Assembly (NCBI GenBank): GCA_041396045.1
Contig: JAWKZI010000004.1
Span: 175,533 to 239,532 of the forward strand
DNA length: 64,000 bases
Direction: 5' to 3'
Origin: SHZI01 sp041396045
GTDB taxonomy: Bacteria > Pseudomonadota > Gammaproteobacteria > Steroidobacterales > GCA-2729495
The notes under the pieces were generated by a model. The model was given only the letters and a program-made list of their open reading frames with translations. It had not been told where the DNA came from and searched no databases. The translations under genes were made by a program, and so were the position numbers. This document shows, piece by piece, positions 44,252 to 53,961 of this stretch; position 1 is the stretch's first letter; every line of letters begins with the position of its first letter.

Positions 44252-44602
44252 TCAGACCTTCTTGGCCCAGGCACTACACCAACCGTTGGCGTGCACGAGT
44301 TTGCCCGGGAAGATCGCGCACGGGCGGTATTCTTCGCCGTCCTTGCCCTGGATCTGCGAGCAATTGGCGCAATGCTGGTCTGCTGTCCAGCGCGCTGCCA
44401 ATGGATTCGTACGATCGACCTTGGTGTGGTCTTCAACGTACATCAGAGCCTTGGCAGAGGGGTCGGACAATTCAAGCTTGGGCAGAGCTGCCTGGGCTTG
44501 TGCGGTGTTGGCCACGACAGTGTTCAGGAGTACTGCCCCGGCGGGGACTGCAAGCGCCACTTGAGTGAGAAAACGGCGCCGGGATTCATCAGGCTTGTTC
44601 AC
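44252..44602 (-). CDS. High-potential iron-sulfur protein (HiPIP), Tat-exported
   Basis: 116 residues. The N-terminus has a Tat signal (SRRRFLTQVALAVPAGAVLL), as expected for a protein folded with its cluster before export. The mature part has four cysteines at 78, 81, 95 and 109 in the HiPIP spacing (CxxC-x13-C-x13-C), binding one [4Fe-4S]. It is a periplasmic electron carrier, for example to a terminal oxidase or from a periplasmic molybdoenzyme; the neighbouring cofactor genes favour the latter only by position. Confidence 0.9.
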   Translation of the reverse strand: MNKPDESRRRFLTQVALAVPAGAVLLNTVVANTAQAQAALPKLELSDPSAKALMYVEDHTKVDRTNPLAARWTADQHCANCSQIQGKDGEEYRPCAIFPGKLVHANGWCSAWAKKV

Positions 44603-44694
44603 GGGAAATTCCTTCTGTGAGTCGAAGTCTTGAAAAGTGACTTCACACCGTGAATTTTAGCAACCGGCACCGTGAATCACACCTGAAAATGCAA

Positions 44695-45195
44695 TTATCT
44701 CAGGACAAATCTGAAGGTCCGACACGCCGTCGAACGCACGGGACGGTTATCGAGTCGCGCCGGCTTGAAACGTGCTGCAGTGACTGCGTCGAGTACTGCC
44801 GCATCAAAGACTTCATCGGTCGACGACAGCACTGCAGGCAACCGCACCCTGCCCCGCTCATCCAGCGTAAAACACACCATGACGCGGCCTTCCTGTCGCG
44901 CAGCGCGGGCAGCACGCGGGTAAACCGGTTGCGGCAGCAGCACAACCTGTGGCTCCGCCAGCGGTCCCCGCGGGGATGCTTCGCCGGATTTCGCCAGCAG
45001 GCGCGAAGTCTGATGCAAAGCGCCGCGATCCGACTTTAAGGCGTACACCTGAATATCGTCCGACATCTGGGCATTTGCGAGTGCGGGCACCAGCAGGATG
45101 TCGAGAATTGCAATGAAGACCGCCAGCAGCGCGATCACGGCGCAGGCTGTGACCGGATGGGTAGTGACCGAATATGACCGTAGGCTAATGCTCAT
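44695..45195 (-). CDS. TonB C-terminal domain protein (energy transducer)
   Basis: About 166 residues from the ATG at 45195, which has an agggg site; a longer upstream frame is implausible. One N-terminal membrane helix (ACAVIALLAVFIAILDILLV) is followed by a linker, then the TonB C-terminal fold: QPVYPRAARAARQEGRVMVC, FTLDERGRV, DAAVLDAVTAARFKPA. It would transmit proton-motive energy to TonB receptors such as the two in this window. ExbB/ExbD are not nearby, and the linker is short and lacks a long Pro-rich spacer. Confidence 0.82.
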   Translation of the reverse strand: MSISLRSYSVTTHPVTACAVIALLAVFIAILDILLVPALANAQMSDDIQVYALKSDRGALHQTSRLLAKSGEASPRGPLAEPQVVLLPQPVYPRAARAARQEGRVMVCFTLDERGRVRLPAVLSSTDEVFDAAVLDAVTAARFKPARLDNRPVRSTACRTFRFVLR

Positions 45196-45277
45196 GCAGC
45201 ACCCCTGCCCCCGAGTATAGCGATGGCTCGCAGCAATCGTTACAAAGCACTTGCGGCACCGGGATAGAATCGCCCGC

Positions 45278-46069
45278 ATGGCACCGGTCATCACCCTGAC
45301 CACCGATTTCGGTCACAGCGGCCCTTTCGTGGGCGTCATGAAAGGCGCGATCCTCTCGCGCCTGCCCGCCGCCCGCATCATCGACCTGACCCATGAAATT
45401 CCGGCGCACTGGCCGGTAGAGGCTGGCTTCTGGCTGGCCCGTTCATTTCGCTACTTTCCGTTGGGCACCGTCCACACGGCCGTCGTTGACCCGGGCGTTG
45501 GCACGGGCCGCAGCATCATCGCCGGTGAACGTGACGGACACTACTTCCTGGCACCGGACAATGGCCTGCTGGAATCTGTGCTGGGTCTGCGACCAGCGCA
45601 TTGCCATCGGCTCGCCGAAGCCTGGCGGCTCAGGCAGAACTGGCCGGGGCCCAGCCCTACCTTTCATGGGCGCGATATTTTCGCGCCGCTGGCCGCCGAC
45701 ATCGCCGGCGGTCGGGTGCGCATCGAGGACATCGGTCCCGCTGTAGAGGAACTGATTCCATCGCTACAGGAAGAACCGTTAGCCGATGCCCACGAAACCC
45801 GCGGCACGGTGCTTGCCATCGACAACTTCGGCAACCTGATCACCAACATCGATGGCGCCCTGATTGCCGGCTATCGCCGGCCCGAAGTCCTGGCGGGCGG
45901 CCGCCGCCTGACGCTCCTGCGTACCTACGGTGATACGCAACCCGGCGAGTTCCTGGCGCTGATCAATTCCTTCGGTGTACTGGAGATTGCACGAGCCGAA
46001 GGCAATGCCGCCGAAGCTCTGGGCCTGGGCCGTGGCGCGCCGGTACTGGTACTGAACGCCACCAGGTAG
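45278..46069 (+). CDS. SAM hydroxide adenosyltransferase (DUF62/SAM_HAT family)
   Basis: About 263 residues; the ATG at 45278 gives MAPVITLTTDFGHSGPFVGV, the standard N-terminus, whereas the upstream ATG adds unlike residues. Family motifs: DLTHEIPAHWPVEAGF, VDPGVGTGRS, APDNGLLE and FHGRDIFAPLAADIAGG. Members hydrolyse S-adenosylmethionine to adenosine and methionine; related folds include the fluorinase/chlorinase group. The cellular role is poorly known. Confidence 0.88.
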   Translation: MAPVITLTTDFGHSGPFVGVMKGAILSRLPAARIIDLTHEIPAHWPVEAGFWLARSFRYFPLGTVHTAVVDPGVGTGRSIIAGERDGHYFLAPDNGLLESVLGLRPAHCHRLAEAWRLRQNWPGPSPTFHGRDIFAPLAADIAGGRVRIEDIGPAVEELIPSLQEEPLADAHETRGTVLAIDNFGNLITNIDGALIAGYRRPEVLAGGRRLTLLRTYGDTQPGEFLALINSFGVLEIARAEGNAAEALGLGRGAPVLVLNATR

Positions 46070-46096
46070 AAGTAACGCGTCGTCCTGCAGAAGCGG

Positions 46097-47788
46097 CTAC
46101 TGAAGTGGATCGGCTTCTTCGAGTTTGGCCCATGAATCCCGCAGGCTTACCACGCGATTGAATACCGGGCGATCAGGACGATGGTCGACAGCATCGGCCA
46201 CGAAATAGCCGAGCCGTTCGAACTCCACCACCGAACCCGGCGCCAGCGCTGCCAGTGACGGCTCCAGCCAGGTGCCGGACTCGATCCGCAGTGAGTCAGG
46301 ATTGAGAAAATCCTTGAAATCCGGCCGGGGCTCGTCGGCAGTCTTGCCGTCCGGCCGTGGCACTGAAAACAGGCGGTCGTACAGTCGAACTTCGGCGGCA
46401 ACGGCCTGCTGCACGCACACCCAGTGAATCGTGCCCTTCACCTTGCGCTCGGCACCGCTCAGCCCGCTGCGAGTTTCGGCATCGTAGGTACAGTGGACTT
46501 CGATCACCTGGCCCTCGGCATCCTTGACCACATCGGTACATTTGATGATGTAACCGTAACGGAGCCGCACTTCACCGCCCGGCTGCAGGCGAAAGAACTT
46601 CCTGGGCGGGTTCTCCATGAAGTCGTCCTGCTCGATCCACAACTCGCGACCGAACGGCAACTGTCGCTCGCCTAGCGCTGGCTGGTCGGGATGGTTGATC
46701 GCCGTGAGCATTTCGGTCTGCCCGGCGGGATAGTTGGTGAGCACCACCTTGAGCGGCTTCAGCACCGCCATGGCACGGGGCGAGTGCGCATTCAGTTCGT
46801 CGCGCACACAGGTTTCGAGTGCACTCATCTGGATCAGATGATCCTTCTTGGTGACACCCACCCGCCGCGAGAACTCCCGCAATGCCGCCGGCGGATAGCC
46901 CCGTCGTCGCATACCGGCGATCGTAGGCATGCGCGGATCATCCCAACCGTCGACCGTACCGAGCTGGATCAATTCGGCGAGCTTGCGTTTGCTGGTGATC
47001 GTGAACGCCACATTGAGTCGCGAGAACTCGATCTGGCGCGGCCGCGCCGGCAGAGTCAGGTTGTCGAGGAACCACTCATACAGCGGCCGGTGATCTTCGA
47101 ACTCCAGCGTGCACAAGGAGTGCGTGATTCCCTCAAGTGCATCCGACACAGCGTGGGCAAAGTCGTACATCGGGTAGATGCACCATTCGTCACCCACACG
47201 CTGGTGAGTGGCGCGGCGAATCCGGTACAGCACCGGATCGCGCAGATTGATGTTGGGTGCGGCCATGTCGATTTTTGCGCGCAGCGCGTGCACGCCGTCG
47301 GCAAACTCACCGGCACGCATGCGCGCAAACAGATCCAGATTCTCGGCAACCGGCCGGGTCCGGAACGGGCTGTCCCGGCCGGGCGCCTTTAACGTGCCAC
47401 GATGCTCCCGGATCTGCTCCTGGGTGAGGCTGTCGACATAGGCTTTGCCGGCCTCGATCAACTCGACGGCGCAGGCATGGATCTGCGGGAAGTAGTCGGA
47501 GGCATGGGTCAGCCGGTCGCCCCAGTCGAAGCCCAGCCAGTGGACGTTATCCATGATGGCATCAGAGAAGGTCTGGTCTTCCTTCAGCGGGTTGGTGTCG
47601 TCCAGTCTTAAAAAGCAGCTGCCGTCCGTCTCCTCGGCCACGCCGAAATTCAGGCAGATCGCCTTGACGTGGCCAATGTGCAGGTAGCCGTTCGGCTCCG
47701 GCGGAAAACGGGTCACGATGCTGGCATGACGACCGGTGGCCAGATCGTCAGCGATGATCTGGCGAATGAAATCGCGGGGTTCCGACAT
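46097..47788 (-). CDS. glnS: Glutaminyl-tRNA synthetase
   Basis: 563 residues, class I synthetase. The HIGH motif is in FPPEPNGYLHIGHVKAI, followed by FLRLDDTNPLKEDQTFSDAI; the KMSKS counterpart is ITSKRKL in FSRLNVAFTITSKRKLAEL. The C-terminal anticodon-binding beta-barrels are complete to 46097. It charges tRNA-Gln directly, as in gamma/betaproteobacteria. This long, undamaged housekeeping gene contrasts with the frameshifted neighbours. Confidence 0.95.
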   Translation of the reverse strand: MSEPRDFIRQIIADDLATGRHASIVTRFPPEPNGYLHIGHVKAICLNFGVAEETDGSCFLRLDDTNPLKEDQTFSDAIMDNVHWLGFDWGDRLTHASDYFPQIHACAVELIEAGKAYVDSLTQEQIREHRGTLKAPGRDSPFRTRPVAENLDLFARMRAGEFADGVHALRAKIDMAAPNINLRDPVLYRIRRATHQRVGDEWCIYPMYDFAHAVSDALEGITHSLCTLEFEDHRPLYEWFLDNLTLPARPRQIEFSRLNVAFTITSKRKLAELIQLGTVDGWDDPRMPTIAGMRRRGYPPAALREFSRRVGVTKKDHLIQMSALETCVRDELNAHSPRAMAVLKPLKVVLTNYPAGQTEMLTAINHPDQPALGERQLPFGRELWIEQDDFMENPPRKFFRLQPGGEVRLRYGYIIKCTDVVKDAEGQVIEVHCTYDAETRSGLSGAERKVKGTIHWVCVQQAVAAEVRLYDRLFSVPRPDGKTADEPRPDFKDFLNPDSLRIESGTWLEPSLAALAPGSVVEFERLGYFVADAVDHRPDRPVFNRVVSLRDSWAKLEEADPLQ

Positions 47789-47960
47789 GGGTTTAAGCGT
47801 GCTCTCAGGTGCCGGGCGCCGCCCTTTCGCCAGGCTGCGCCCTTTTCAGATGTGGCGGCGACCATAAAGGAAAGGCGCATGGACTGTCCATCGGGCGAAC
47901 CGGCTACCGGCACCGTCCTGTAGCTGCCCCCGAGCCGGGGTGTGGCGCGTTCGCGACAAA

Positions 47961-47987
47961 TTGACGAAGGTACAGGACTTCTATACT
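47961..47987 (+). promoter_or_regulatory. Possible promoter of the second TonB receptor gene
   Basis: In the 281-bp gap between the divergent glnS and receptor genes, ttgacg (47961-47966) and tatact (47982-47987) resemble -35 and -10 hexamers. The 15-bp spacing is short. The rest of the gap shows nothing I can assign. Confidence 0.35.
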
Positions 47988-48069
47988 TTCTACGCTTGAC
48001 TTGATTACCACTGATGTGGCGGCAGGTCACACAGTCTTGATTTCTTCAGGGTTGAGGGGGAGCTTCGAT

Positions 48070-50710
48070 ATGTTGAACGCTACGCGATCCGTCGTGCCGT
48101 GCGCGGGCCTGACAGCGCTCGCGCTGTTGGCCACCGGCGCCACCACATTGCTAAACAGCCAGCCGGCCGCTGCCGCCGCTGACAACCTCACCGAGATCAT
48201 CGTTACGGTCCGCCAGCGGGCAGAGTCGATCCAGGATGTTCCTGGCTCCGTGTCGGCCTTCTCCTCCGCGCAGATCGAATCCCTGGGTATCCATCGGGCT
48301 GAGGATTTCGTCGGGCAAACACCCGGCGTCTCCATGGTCAACTCGGCTGAAGTCGCCGACACGCAGGTAAATATTCGCGGCATCAATGGTGCCCGCGATG
48401 CCGAAACCAATTACGCGCTCATCATCGATGGCGTGCTGATGACCAACCCGGCAGCCCTGAACCGCGAATACCTGAATCTTCAGCAGATTGAAATTCTCAA
48501 GGGCCCACAGGGCGCCCTTTACGGCCGCAATGCTGCCGCCGGCGCCATCATCATCAACACAAAGAAGCCCGGAGATACCTGGGGCGGCGACGTCAAAGCC
48601 AGCTATGCACAGGATTCGACTTACTCCCTGTCCGGCCTTGTTGGCGGCCCGGTAAGCGATACGCTGAGCGTCAGCATCAGGGGGTAACTACCAGGATTCG
48701 GACGGCTACTACACCAACCGGTTCTACGGCGGCAGCAGTGACGTCGACTATTTCGAGAGCTGGGACCTGAACATGCGGGCGATCTGGGAGCCTTCCGCCA
48801 ACCTGACCGTTGATGGCAAGGTGCGGGTCGGCTCGGTGGATGCCGGCTCGATCAGCTTCAACTCCGTCTTCCATATTCCGAGCCTGGTCGGGTTTCTGGA
48901 GAACGCCTTTTTCTACGCGCCCGAAGTTGCAGCGTATGCCAACGAAAACGTCAACGGCCACAAGTTTCAATTCGACAACAACATCAAGCCGTACAACAAC
49001 CAGGATTCGCTGGAAGCCTCGGTCAAGGTGGACTACGACCTGGGATGGGCCGATCTGACGGCCTGGGGACTGTATAGCGACATCGACAACGACCTGGGCG
49101 CCGACGGCACCAGTGGCGCCTTTGGCTTCTTCTTCACCGAGCAGCAGTGCATAGACACCACCAATGCCAATGGCTTCTATCCGGTAATTCCGCCACAGCT
49201 GATCGTGCCGCAAGACGCCTTCGGCCCCGGCACGGGTGGCCCCGCCGGTTCCCTGTTCGGTGCCTACACGCCCACCGCCTGCGACGGCACGCAGTATCAG
49301 CAGCGCGATCAGAAGGACTACTCGGTAGAGGTACGCCTGGCATCCAAGGGTGACCAGCGGCTGCGCTGGCTGGCGGGCCTGTACTACCTGAACCTGGAAC
49401 GCGAAGTGGCCGTGAACACGGGTATCGACCGCGGCAATGGCGTGTTCGAGACGCCCTACACCAGTGACCCGGGCAACCCCACCGAGCAACTGGTGCACGA
49501 CGGATTCGACACCGATGTGTACGCGGTTTTCGGCCAACTGGCCTTCGACTTCACAGACACGATCGAGGGCTCACTGGCCCTGCGTTACGACCGCGAGGAA
49601 CGCAAGGTACACAGCCTCGTACCGACGACTGCTACTGCGCTGTACATCGACACCTGTGGCGACGGTCGGCCAAATTCGCCGATCAACCCGGGGCTCTGCG
49701 CGACTGGCAGCATTCCTGACCAGAGCAAGACCTTTGACGAGCTGGAACCGAAGTTTTCGCTGACCTGGGACATCACTGATGCGACTACGGTGTATGCAAC
49801 AGCAGGCGTTGGCTTCCAAAGCGGCGGCTTCAACAACCAGGGATCAGCGGACACCATCAATCTCTTTATCAACAAGCCACTGATCATCGGTACCGGAACG
49901 GCAGATGACCGGTCCTCCTGGAATGGTATTTTTGGCGGCATCGATTCCGGCTACGGTCGCGACGTTACCGGCAATGGCATCGGTGATGGCTTCGATCCGG
50001 TTGGCATCAAGGATTCCTACGAGAAGGAAACCTCCTGGTCGTACGAAGCCGGCTTGAAGAGCAAGGCGCTGGATGACCGGCTCCGCTATGAGTTGGCCGC
50101 GTATCACACCGACGTCGACGATATGCAGTTCTTCGAATTCGTCGTCGGTGGCTTCGGACTGCTGCGTGTGGTCTCGAATATCGACGAAGTGGATATCAAC
50201 GGCATCGAGGCCTCGGTCAGTTATGCAGCTACCGACTGGCTGACGCTGTATGCCGGCGGTAACTGGATCGATACCGAGATCAAGAAGAACACCGCACGGC
50301 CGGACAGCGTGGGCAACGATTCGCCCTACACGCCCGACTACACGGCCAACGCCGGTGCACAGGTGACCTACCCGCTGTCTGCCAACTATGACTTCGTCGG
50401 CAGCATGGATGTTTCCTGGGTCGGCAAGACCTGGTTTCATGTGATCCAGGCAGACGATCGGCCCACCTACTTTTCACAACTCTTCCCGCTGGAGCCGGCC
50501 AACTACACGCTCACCCGGCGCGACCCCTACTCACTGGTCAATCTGCGGGCCGGCGTTGCCGGTGACCACTGGTCACTGGTCGGCTTCATCGACAACGCAC
50601 TGGATGAGAACTATCTGCAGGAAGTCATCCCGGCCCCGGAATTCGGTGGCTCCTTCATTCATCCGGGCACGGAGCGCCGCGTTGGAGTGGAGGCCACGCT
50701 GAAGTTCTGA
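48070..50710 (+). CDS. TonB-dependent outer membrane receptor, frameshifted
   Basis: About 880 residues once joined. The ATG at 48070 has a strong gaggggg site and starts a signal peptide (cut in the Ala-rich AAAAAD region). A TonB box-like EIIVTVRQRAESIQDVPGSV opens the plug (INGARDAETNYALIIDGVLM, LQQIEILKGPQGALYGRNAA). One extra G in a G-run near 48677-48681 creates a stop at 48685-48687; correction gives NYQDSDGYYTNRFYGGSS and an uninterrupted barrel to the terminal VEATLKF. This is one of the few inserted rather than missing bases. It belongs to the type taking up complex organic ligands. Confidence 0.88.
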
Positions 50711-50738
50711 TCCAGAACTACTGACTCTTGCAAATTGG

Positions 50739-50764
50739 ACGCCGGCTAACGCCGGCGTTTTTTT
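50739..50764 (+). terminator. Rho-independent terminator of the TonB receptor gene
   Basis: acgccggc (50739-50746), loop taac, gccggcgt (50751-50758), then a run of T through 50764. This is the only classical hairpin-plus-T-tract terminator I found. It lies 28 bp after the receptor stop. Confidence 0.85.
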
Positions 50765-50783
50765 GCCTGTTCCTTCTCAGCAC

Positions 50784-50929
50784 GGCGGCTGGGGTGCGGG
50801 GGGGTAGTCGGCGGTTGCCGTTCGCTGCGGCCATCCATGGCCTCGCTCTCTTAACTCGGACTGGCGCCGGGCTGTCCTGCCCGGCTGGTCCTGCAAACCC
50901 GCCGACTACCCCCGCGCACCCCAGCCGCC
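50784..50929. repeat. E1 long-stem repeat, copy 2
   Basis: The second 146-bp copy, in a 443-bp gene-free gap, just after the terminator. The left arm (50784-50815) pairs with the right (50897-50929). Compared with copy 1 (24087-24232) the interior, including ttcgct, ggccatccatggcc and ctcttaactcggactggcg, is nearly identical, while the outer arms differ but remain complementary. The small stem is gccgggc-tgtcct-gcccggc (50866-50885): a G-C pair of copy 1 has become C-G. The rest of the gap (50930-51153) holds no gene I can support. Confidence 0.8.
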
Positions 50930-51153
50930 ATTCACTGTCGTCTTGATTCAAGGGCGGACAGGATGTCCGAACGCAGATTGCCCGCCACAGACATCCCCGA
51001 CATCGGCCCAGTCGCCGCGCTGAACACGGCGCATTCAAACGACAGCTCCTTTTGCGACCGCCCTTGACCGCCAATGATGCCCGCTTCAAGAATGATGGCG
51101 TGGCCGCATGCAGCAAAGCAACGCAGCCAATTCAACCGGGAGCCCGCATTGCC

Positions 51154-51573
51154 ATGAGTGACAAGAACAAACCCTATGCCGAAGCAATCAAGCTTGAGCC
51201 AGATCCATTGCTGCCCTTTCGCATCGCCTCGGGCTACCGCGTGGGTGATCTGGTAATTACGTCTGGTCAGGCAGCCATTGATGAGTCTGGCAAACTGGTT
51301 GGCATCGGTGACTTCGATGCGCAGGCAGCGCAGACTTTCAGCAATCTCAAGCGGGTTCTGGAGGCCGGTGGCTCATCCCTGGAGCAGGTCATCAAGGTAA
51401 CCATCTACCTCACCGACATGCAGCACTTTCCGAAAATCGTTGAACTCCGTGGTCAGTACTTCCGTGCCCCCTGGCCAGCCGACACCATCGTGGAAGTCCG
51501 CTCACTGGCACTCCCCGAACTCATGATCGAGATCGAAGCCACCGCGTTGGCAACGGGTTCCATTCGCCGCTAA
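51154..51573 (+). CDS. RidA/YjgF-family protein
   Basis: About 139 residues. I start at the ATG at 51154 (MSDKNKPYAEAIKLEPD); the longer frame upstream is not conserved-looking. RidA features include RVGDLVITSGQAAIDESGKL, FSNLKRVLEAGGSSLEQVIK, VTIYLTDMQHFPKI and EVRSLALPELMIEIEATA. Classical RidA deaminates reactive enamine/imine intermediates and needs an Arg before the final segment; here the Arg in EVRSLALP fits. Family subgroup and substrate are unclear. Confidence 0.87.
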   Translation: MSDKNKPYAEAIKLEPDPLLPFRIASGYRVGDLVITSGQAAIDESGKLVGIGDFDAQAAQTFSNLKRVLEAGGSSLEQVIKVTIYLTDMQHFPKIVELRGQYFRAPWPADTIVEVRSLALPELMIEIEATALATGSIRR

Positions 51574-51597
51574 GGGGATCCCCGGTTAAAGCTGCTG

Positions 51598-51997
51598 TCA
51601 GCCCGCCAGAAACGTCGGTACGCGCGCGTTGTTTTGGGTGTGCTCGAATTTTGCGATGTGGATGTCGGCTTTACGATCGCCATTGCCCAGGCGTTCGCCA
51701 GAAACCCTGACCCGCACCAGCTCGCCGAACATCGCCAAGATCGAGCGCATCAGCAGGCCGGTGTCAGCCGGTGACATCTTGCGCACGGACACCTGAACAC
51801 TGGTTTCCCGCTCGGTCGGCGGTACCGCCTGCATCGCCTCACGCAAGGCCTCGAATCGCGACTGTATCGACGGTGGCATCGTCCACCGCCAGCGCCTCCA
51901 GGTGATTCACATAGGCGTTGATCAGCCGCTGTTTCGCCGGCGCATCGCTGGTCAGCGTCCGGACGGCGGCATAAAAGCTATCGGCTACGTGGCACAT
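51598..51997 (-). CDS. Small hypothetical protein, frameshifted
   Basis: From the ATG at 51997 (gaggaat site) the frame reads MCHVADSFYAAVRTLTSDAP and NAYVNHLEALAVDD. A missing base near 51885 then shifts to PPSIQSRFEALREAMQAVPP, ending at 51598. Together about 133 residues. I do not recognise the family; it is soluble with no signal peptide, and ends in AKFEHTQNNARVPTFLAG. Confidence 0.55.
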
Positions 51998-52223
51998 GAT
52001 TCCTCGAACTCTTGTTGTTTTTTTATCGTCTGGGTAGCGTCTTGTTCCGCATGACCTGTCGCCATGCACTCAAGATCTGTTGCGCAAATGATAGGGCCTT
52101 CGGTGCGGGACACCAAGCTCATGCACCGCATTTGTGAGCGTCATCACAGCCCAGCGCAGCAATAGCAGACATAACGCGCGCCGCAGCCCGCGTGCTGTCG
52201 GTGGAACTTCGCCCAGCCCCGCA

Positions 52224-52320
52224 GCGAGCGGCAGCGTGGCGGGTGTCCCTTCCGCCGAAAGGCGTGCCGCACGCCAGGCGGAAGGGAATTCCCGCCGGGA
52301 TGCCGCGGGCTACGGAGTGC
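52224..52320 (+). repeat. R2 structured repeat, third copy
   Basis: It lies in the 340-bp gap 51998-52337, which has no other feature I can assign. The ~97-bp unit runs from gcgagcggcagcgtggcggg to gccgcgggctacggagtgc and closely matches the reverse complement of 22373-22470. Its stem ccttccgcc/ggcggaagg flanks an inner ggcgtgc-cgc-acgcc hairpin. The unit sits directly downstream of the hydantoinase-like gene, as the other copies lie beside gene ends. Confidence 0.78.
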
Positions 52321-52337
52321 TAAAGAGGTCGAGCCGC

Positions 52338-53837
52338 CTAGTAAGGCCGCGACAGATACCGCCCGCTGGGCTTCCCGATGACCTTGCCCCCGTCATAAAT
52401 CCTGTTCCCACGCAAGAACGTCGTCTTCACCCGCCCCGACAGCTCCATACCCTCAAACGGTGTGTAACCCTGCTGCGACTCGGAATCCGCAGCGCGGACG
52501 GTCCAGGTTTCATTCGGGTCCAGCAATGCCAGATCTGCATCCAGACCCACTTCGATATCACCCTTGCTGCGCAATCCGAAACGCGTGGCCGGGTTGTAGC
52601 TGGTGAGAGCCGCCATATCGTTGTATGTCAGGCCGCGCTTGCGCCCTTCACTGACCAGTGCGGCCAGCAGATATTCCGTGCCACCGAAGCCCGACTTGGC
52701 CAGCCAGATGTTGCCCGGATCTTTGCCTTCAACCTTCATCTCGTGCTTGCAGCAGGCGTGGTCGCTGCACACCCAGTCGAGATTGCCGGCAAGCAGTTGC
52801 TCCCAGAGGTACTCCACATCTTCCCGGGGGCGGATTGGCGGATTCACCTTGGCGAGCGGGCCGGCTTCGGAATCCGTGTCCAGCATCAGGTGGCCGATGG
52901 TGACTTCACGCCGGAAGTCGATGTGCGGGAACACCGCCGCCATCTGCAAGGCGGCAATCAACGCCTTGCGCGAGGTCAGGTGCAGCAGGTTGATGTTCGG
53001 CAGGTCGGTTTCATTGGCCAGATAGGAGGCGATGAAGATCGCCAGACCCTCGGAGTGTGGCGGACGGCTCGCGCTGTAGGCCGGCAGACCCTTCAGTTTG
53101 CCCTCCTCCTCCACCAGCTTGGTGTAGGCCGACATGATCTCGGCAGTCTCGCAATGCAGGCTCAGGGAAATGTCGCCGGCCTTGTCCGGGTATTTGTCCA
53201 TGGCCTTGCGCACGCCGCGCATCACGAATTCGAAGTGGGCGATATCGTATTTTTCGTCTTTGCCGATCATCAGGAACTCGGACTGATTGCTCGACCGGCC
53301 ATGCAGCCCGTGGCTGCCATAGAACATGAAGATCTTGAAGGAGGTCACGCCAAAGTCATTGACCAGGTCAGGGATCTCGCCGATGTGGCGCTTGTCCATG
53401 GGTGCCAGGTGATAGGCGTAGTCCACGTGGAACTGGCCGTCGGAAAGCTCAAGAACCTCCGGGAAAAATTTCTTGTACGGGCCGCCCTTGTTGAGGTAGT
53501 AGCCACCCGTGCGCATGTAGTTCAGGCTGCTGGTGACGCCGCCCTGGGCCGCGGCACGGCTCTCGGTGATGGCATCTTCATTCAGTGGCGCATAGATGCC
53601 CGTGTGCATATGGGGATCGACCAGACCGGGGAAAGCCAGCCGGTTCTTGCCGTCATAGACCTCGGCGGCGGTATTGGCCGCAATTTCCGGTGCAATCCTG
53701 GCAAATTTGCCATCCTTGATGGCGATATCGCCCTGCTCAACCATCGCAGCGAGCGGCCGCACCACGCGGACATTCTTGATCAACAGGTCGTACTGCGGCT
53801 TGCCGCTCGCCTTGGATGCTGCTTTATTCGTTGCCAT
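52338..53837 (-). CDS. Hydantoinase/dihydropyrimidinase-like cyclic amidohydrolase
   Basis: 499 residues. Binuclear-metal amidohydrolase motifs are in place: DPHMHTG (His76, His78), TSFKIFMF (Lys168, probably carboxylated), SLHCET (His), LLHLTS (His) and CSDHACC (Asp). The chain is continuous and of normal length. It would open cyclic imides or hydantoins/dihydropyrimidines; FKIFMFYGSHGLHGRSSNQ is distinctive and I cannot name the exact substrate. Neighbours RidA and a flavoprotein oxidase suggest nitrogen-compound breakdown, by inference only. Confidence 0.87.
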   Translation of the reverse strand: MATNKAASKASGKPQYDLLIKNVRVVRPLAAMVEQGDIAIKDGKFARIAPEIAANTAAEVYDGKNRLAFPGLVDPHMHTGIYAPLNEDAITESRAAAQGGVTSSLNYMRTGGYYLNKGGPYKKFFPEVLELSDGQFHVDYAYHLAPMDKRHIGEIPDLVNDFGVTSFKIFMFYGSHGLHGRSSNQSEFLMIGKDEKYDIAHFEFVMRGVRKAMDKYPDKAGDISLSLHCETAEIMSAYTKLVEEEGKLKGLPAYSASRPPHSEGLAIFIASYLANETDLPNINLLHLTSRKALIAALQMAAVFPHIDFRREVTIGHLMLDTDSEAGPLAKVNPPIRPREDVEYLWEQLLAGNLDWVCSDHACCKHEMKVEGKDPGNIWLAKSGFGGTEYLLAALVSEGRKRGLTYNDMAALTSYNPATRFGLRSKGDIEVGLDADLALLDPNETWTVRAADSESQQGYTPFEGMELSGRVKTTFLRGNRIYDGGKVIGKPSGRYLSRPY

Positions 53838-53961
53838 GATTGCCTCTTGTTGTCGCGTGGTGAGCCAAACCGAAAGGATACCGTAGCAGCGGCATCTGTA
53901 GGAGTGGCATTAGCCCCGAATCCCGCTATCAATCGGGTCTGAAGACGCTGCCAGGACGCTG

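Noticed and set aside
52134..53942. 602-residue plus-strand frame
   Set aside because: Antisense to the amidohydrolase at 52338-53837 and begins inside the R2 repeat; no protein family pattern.
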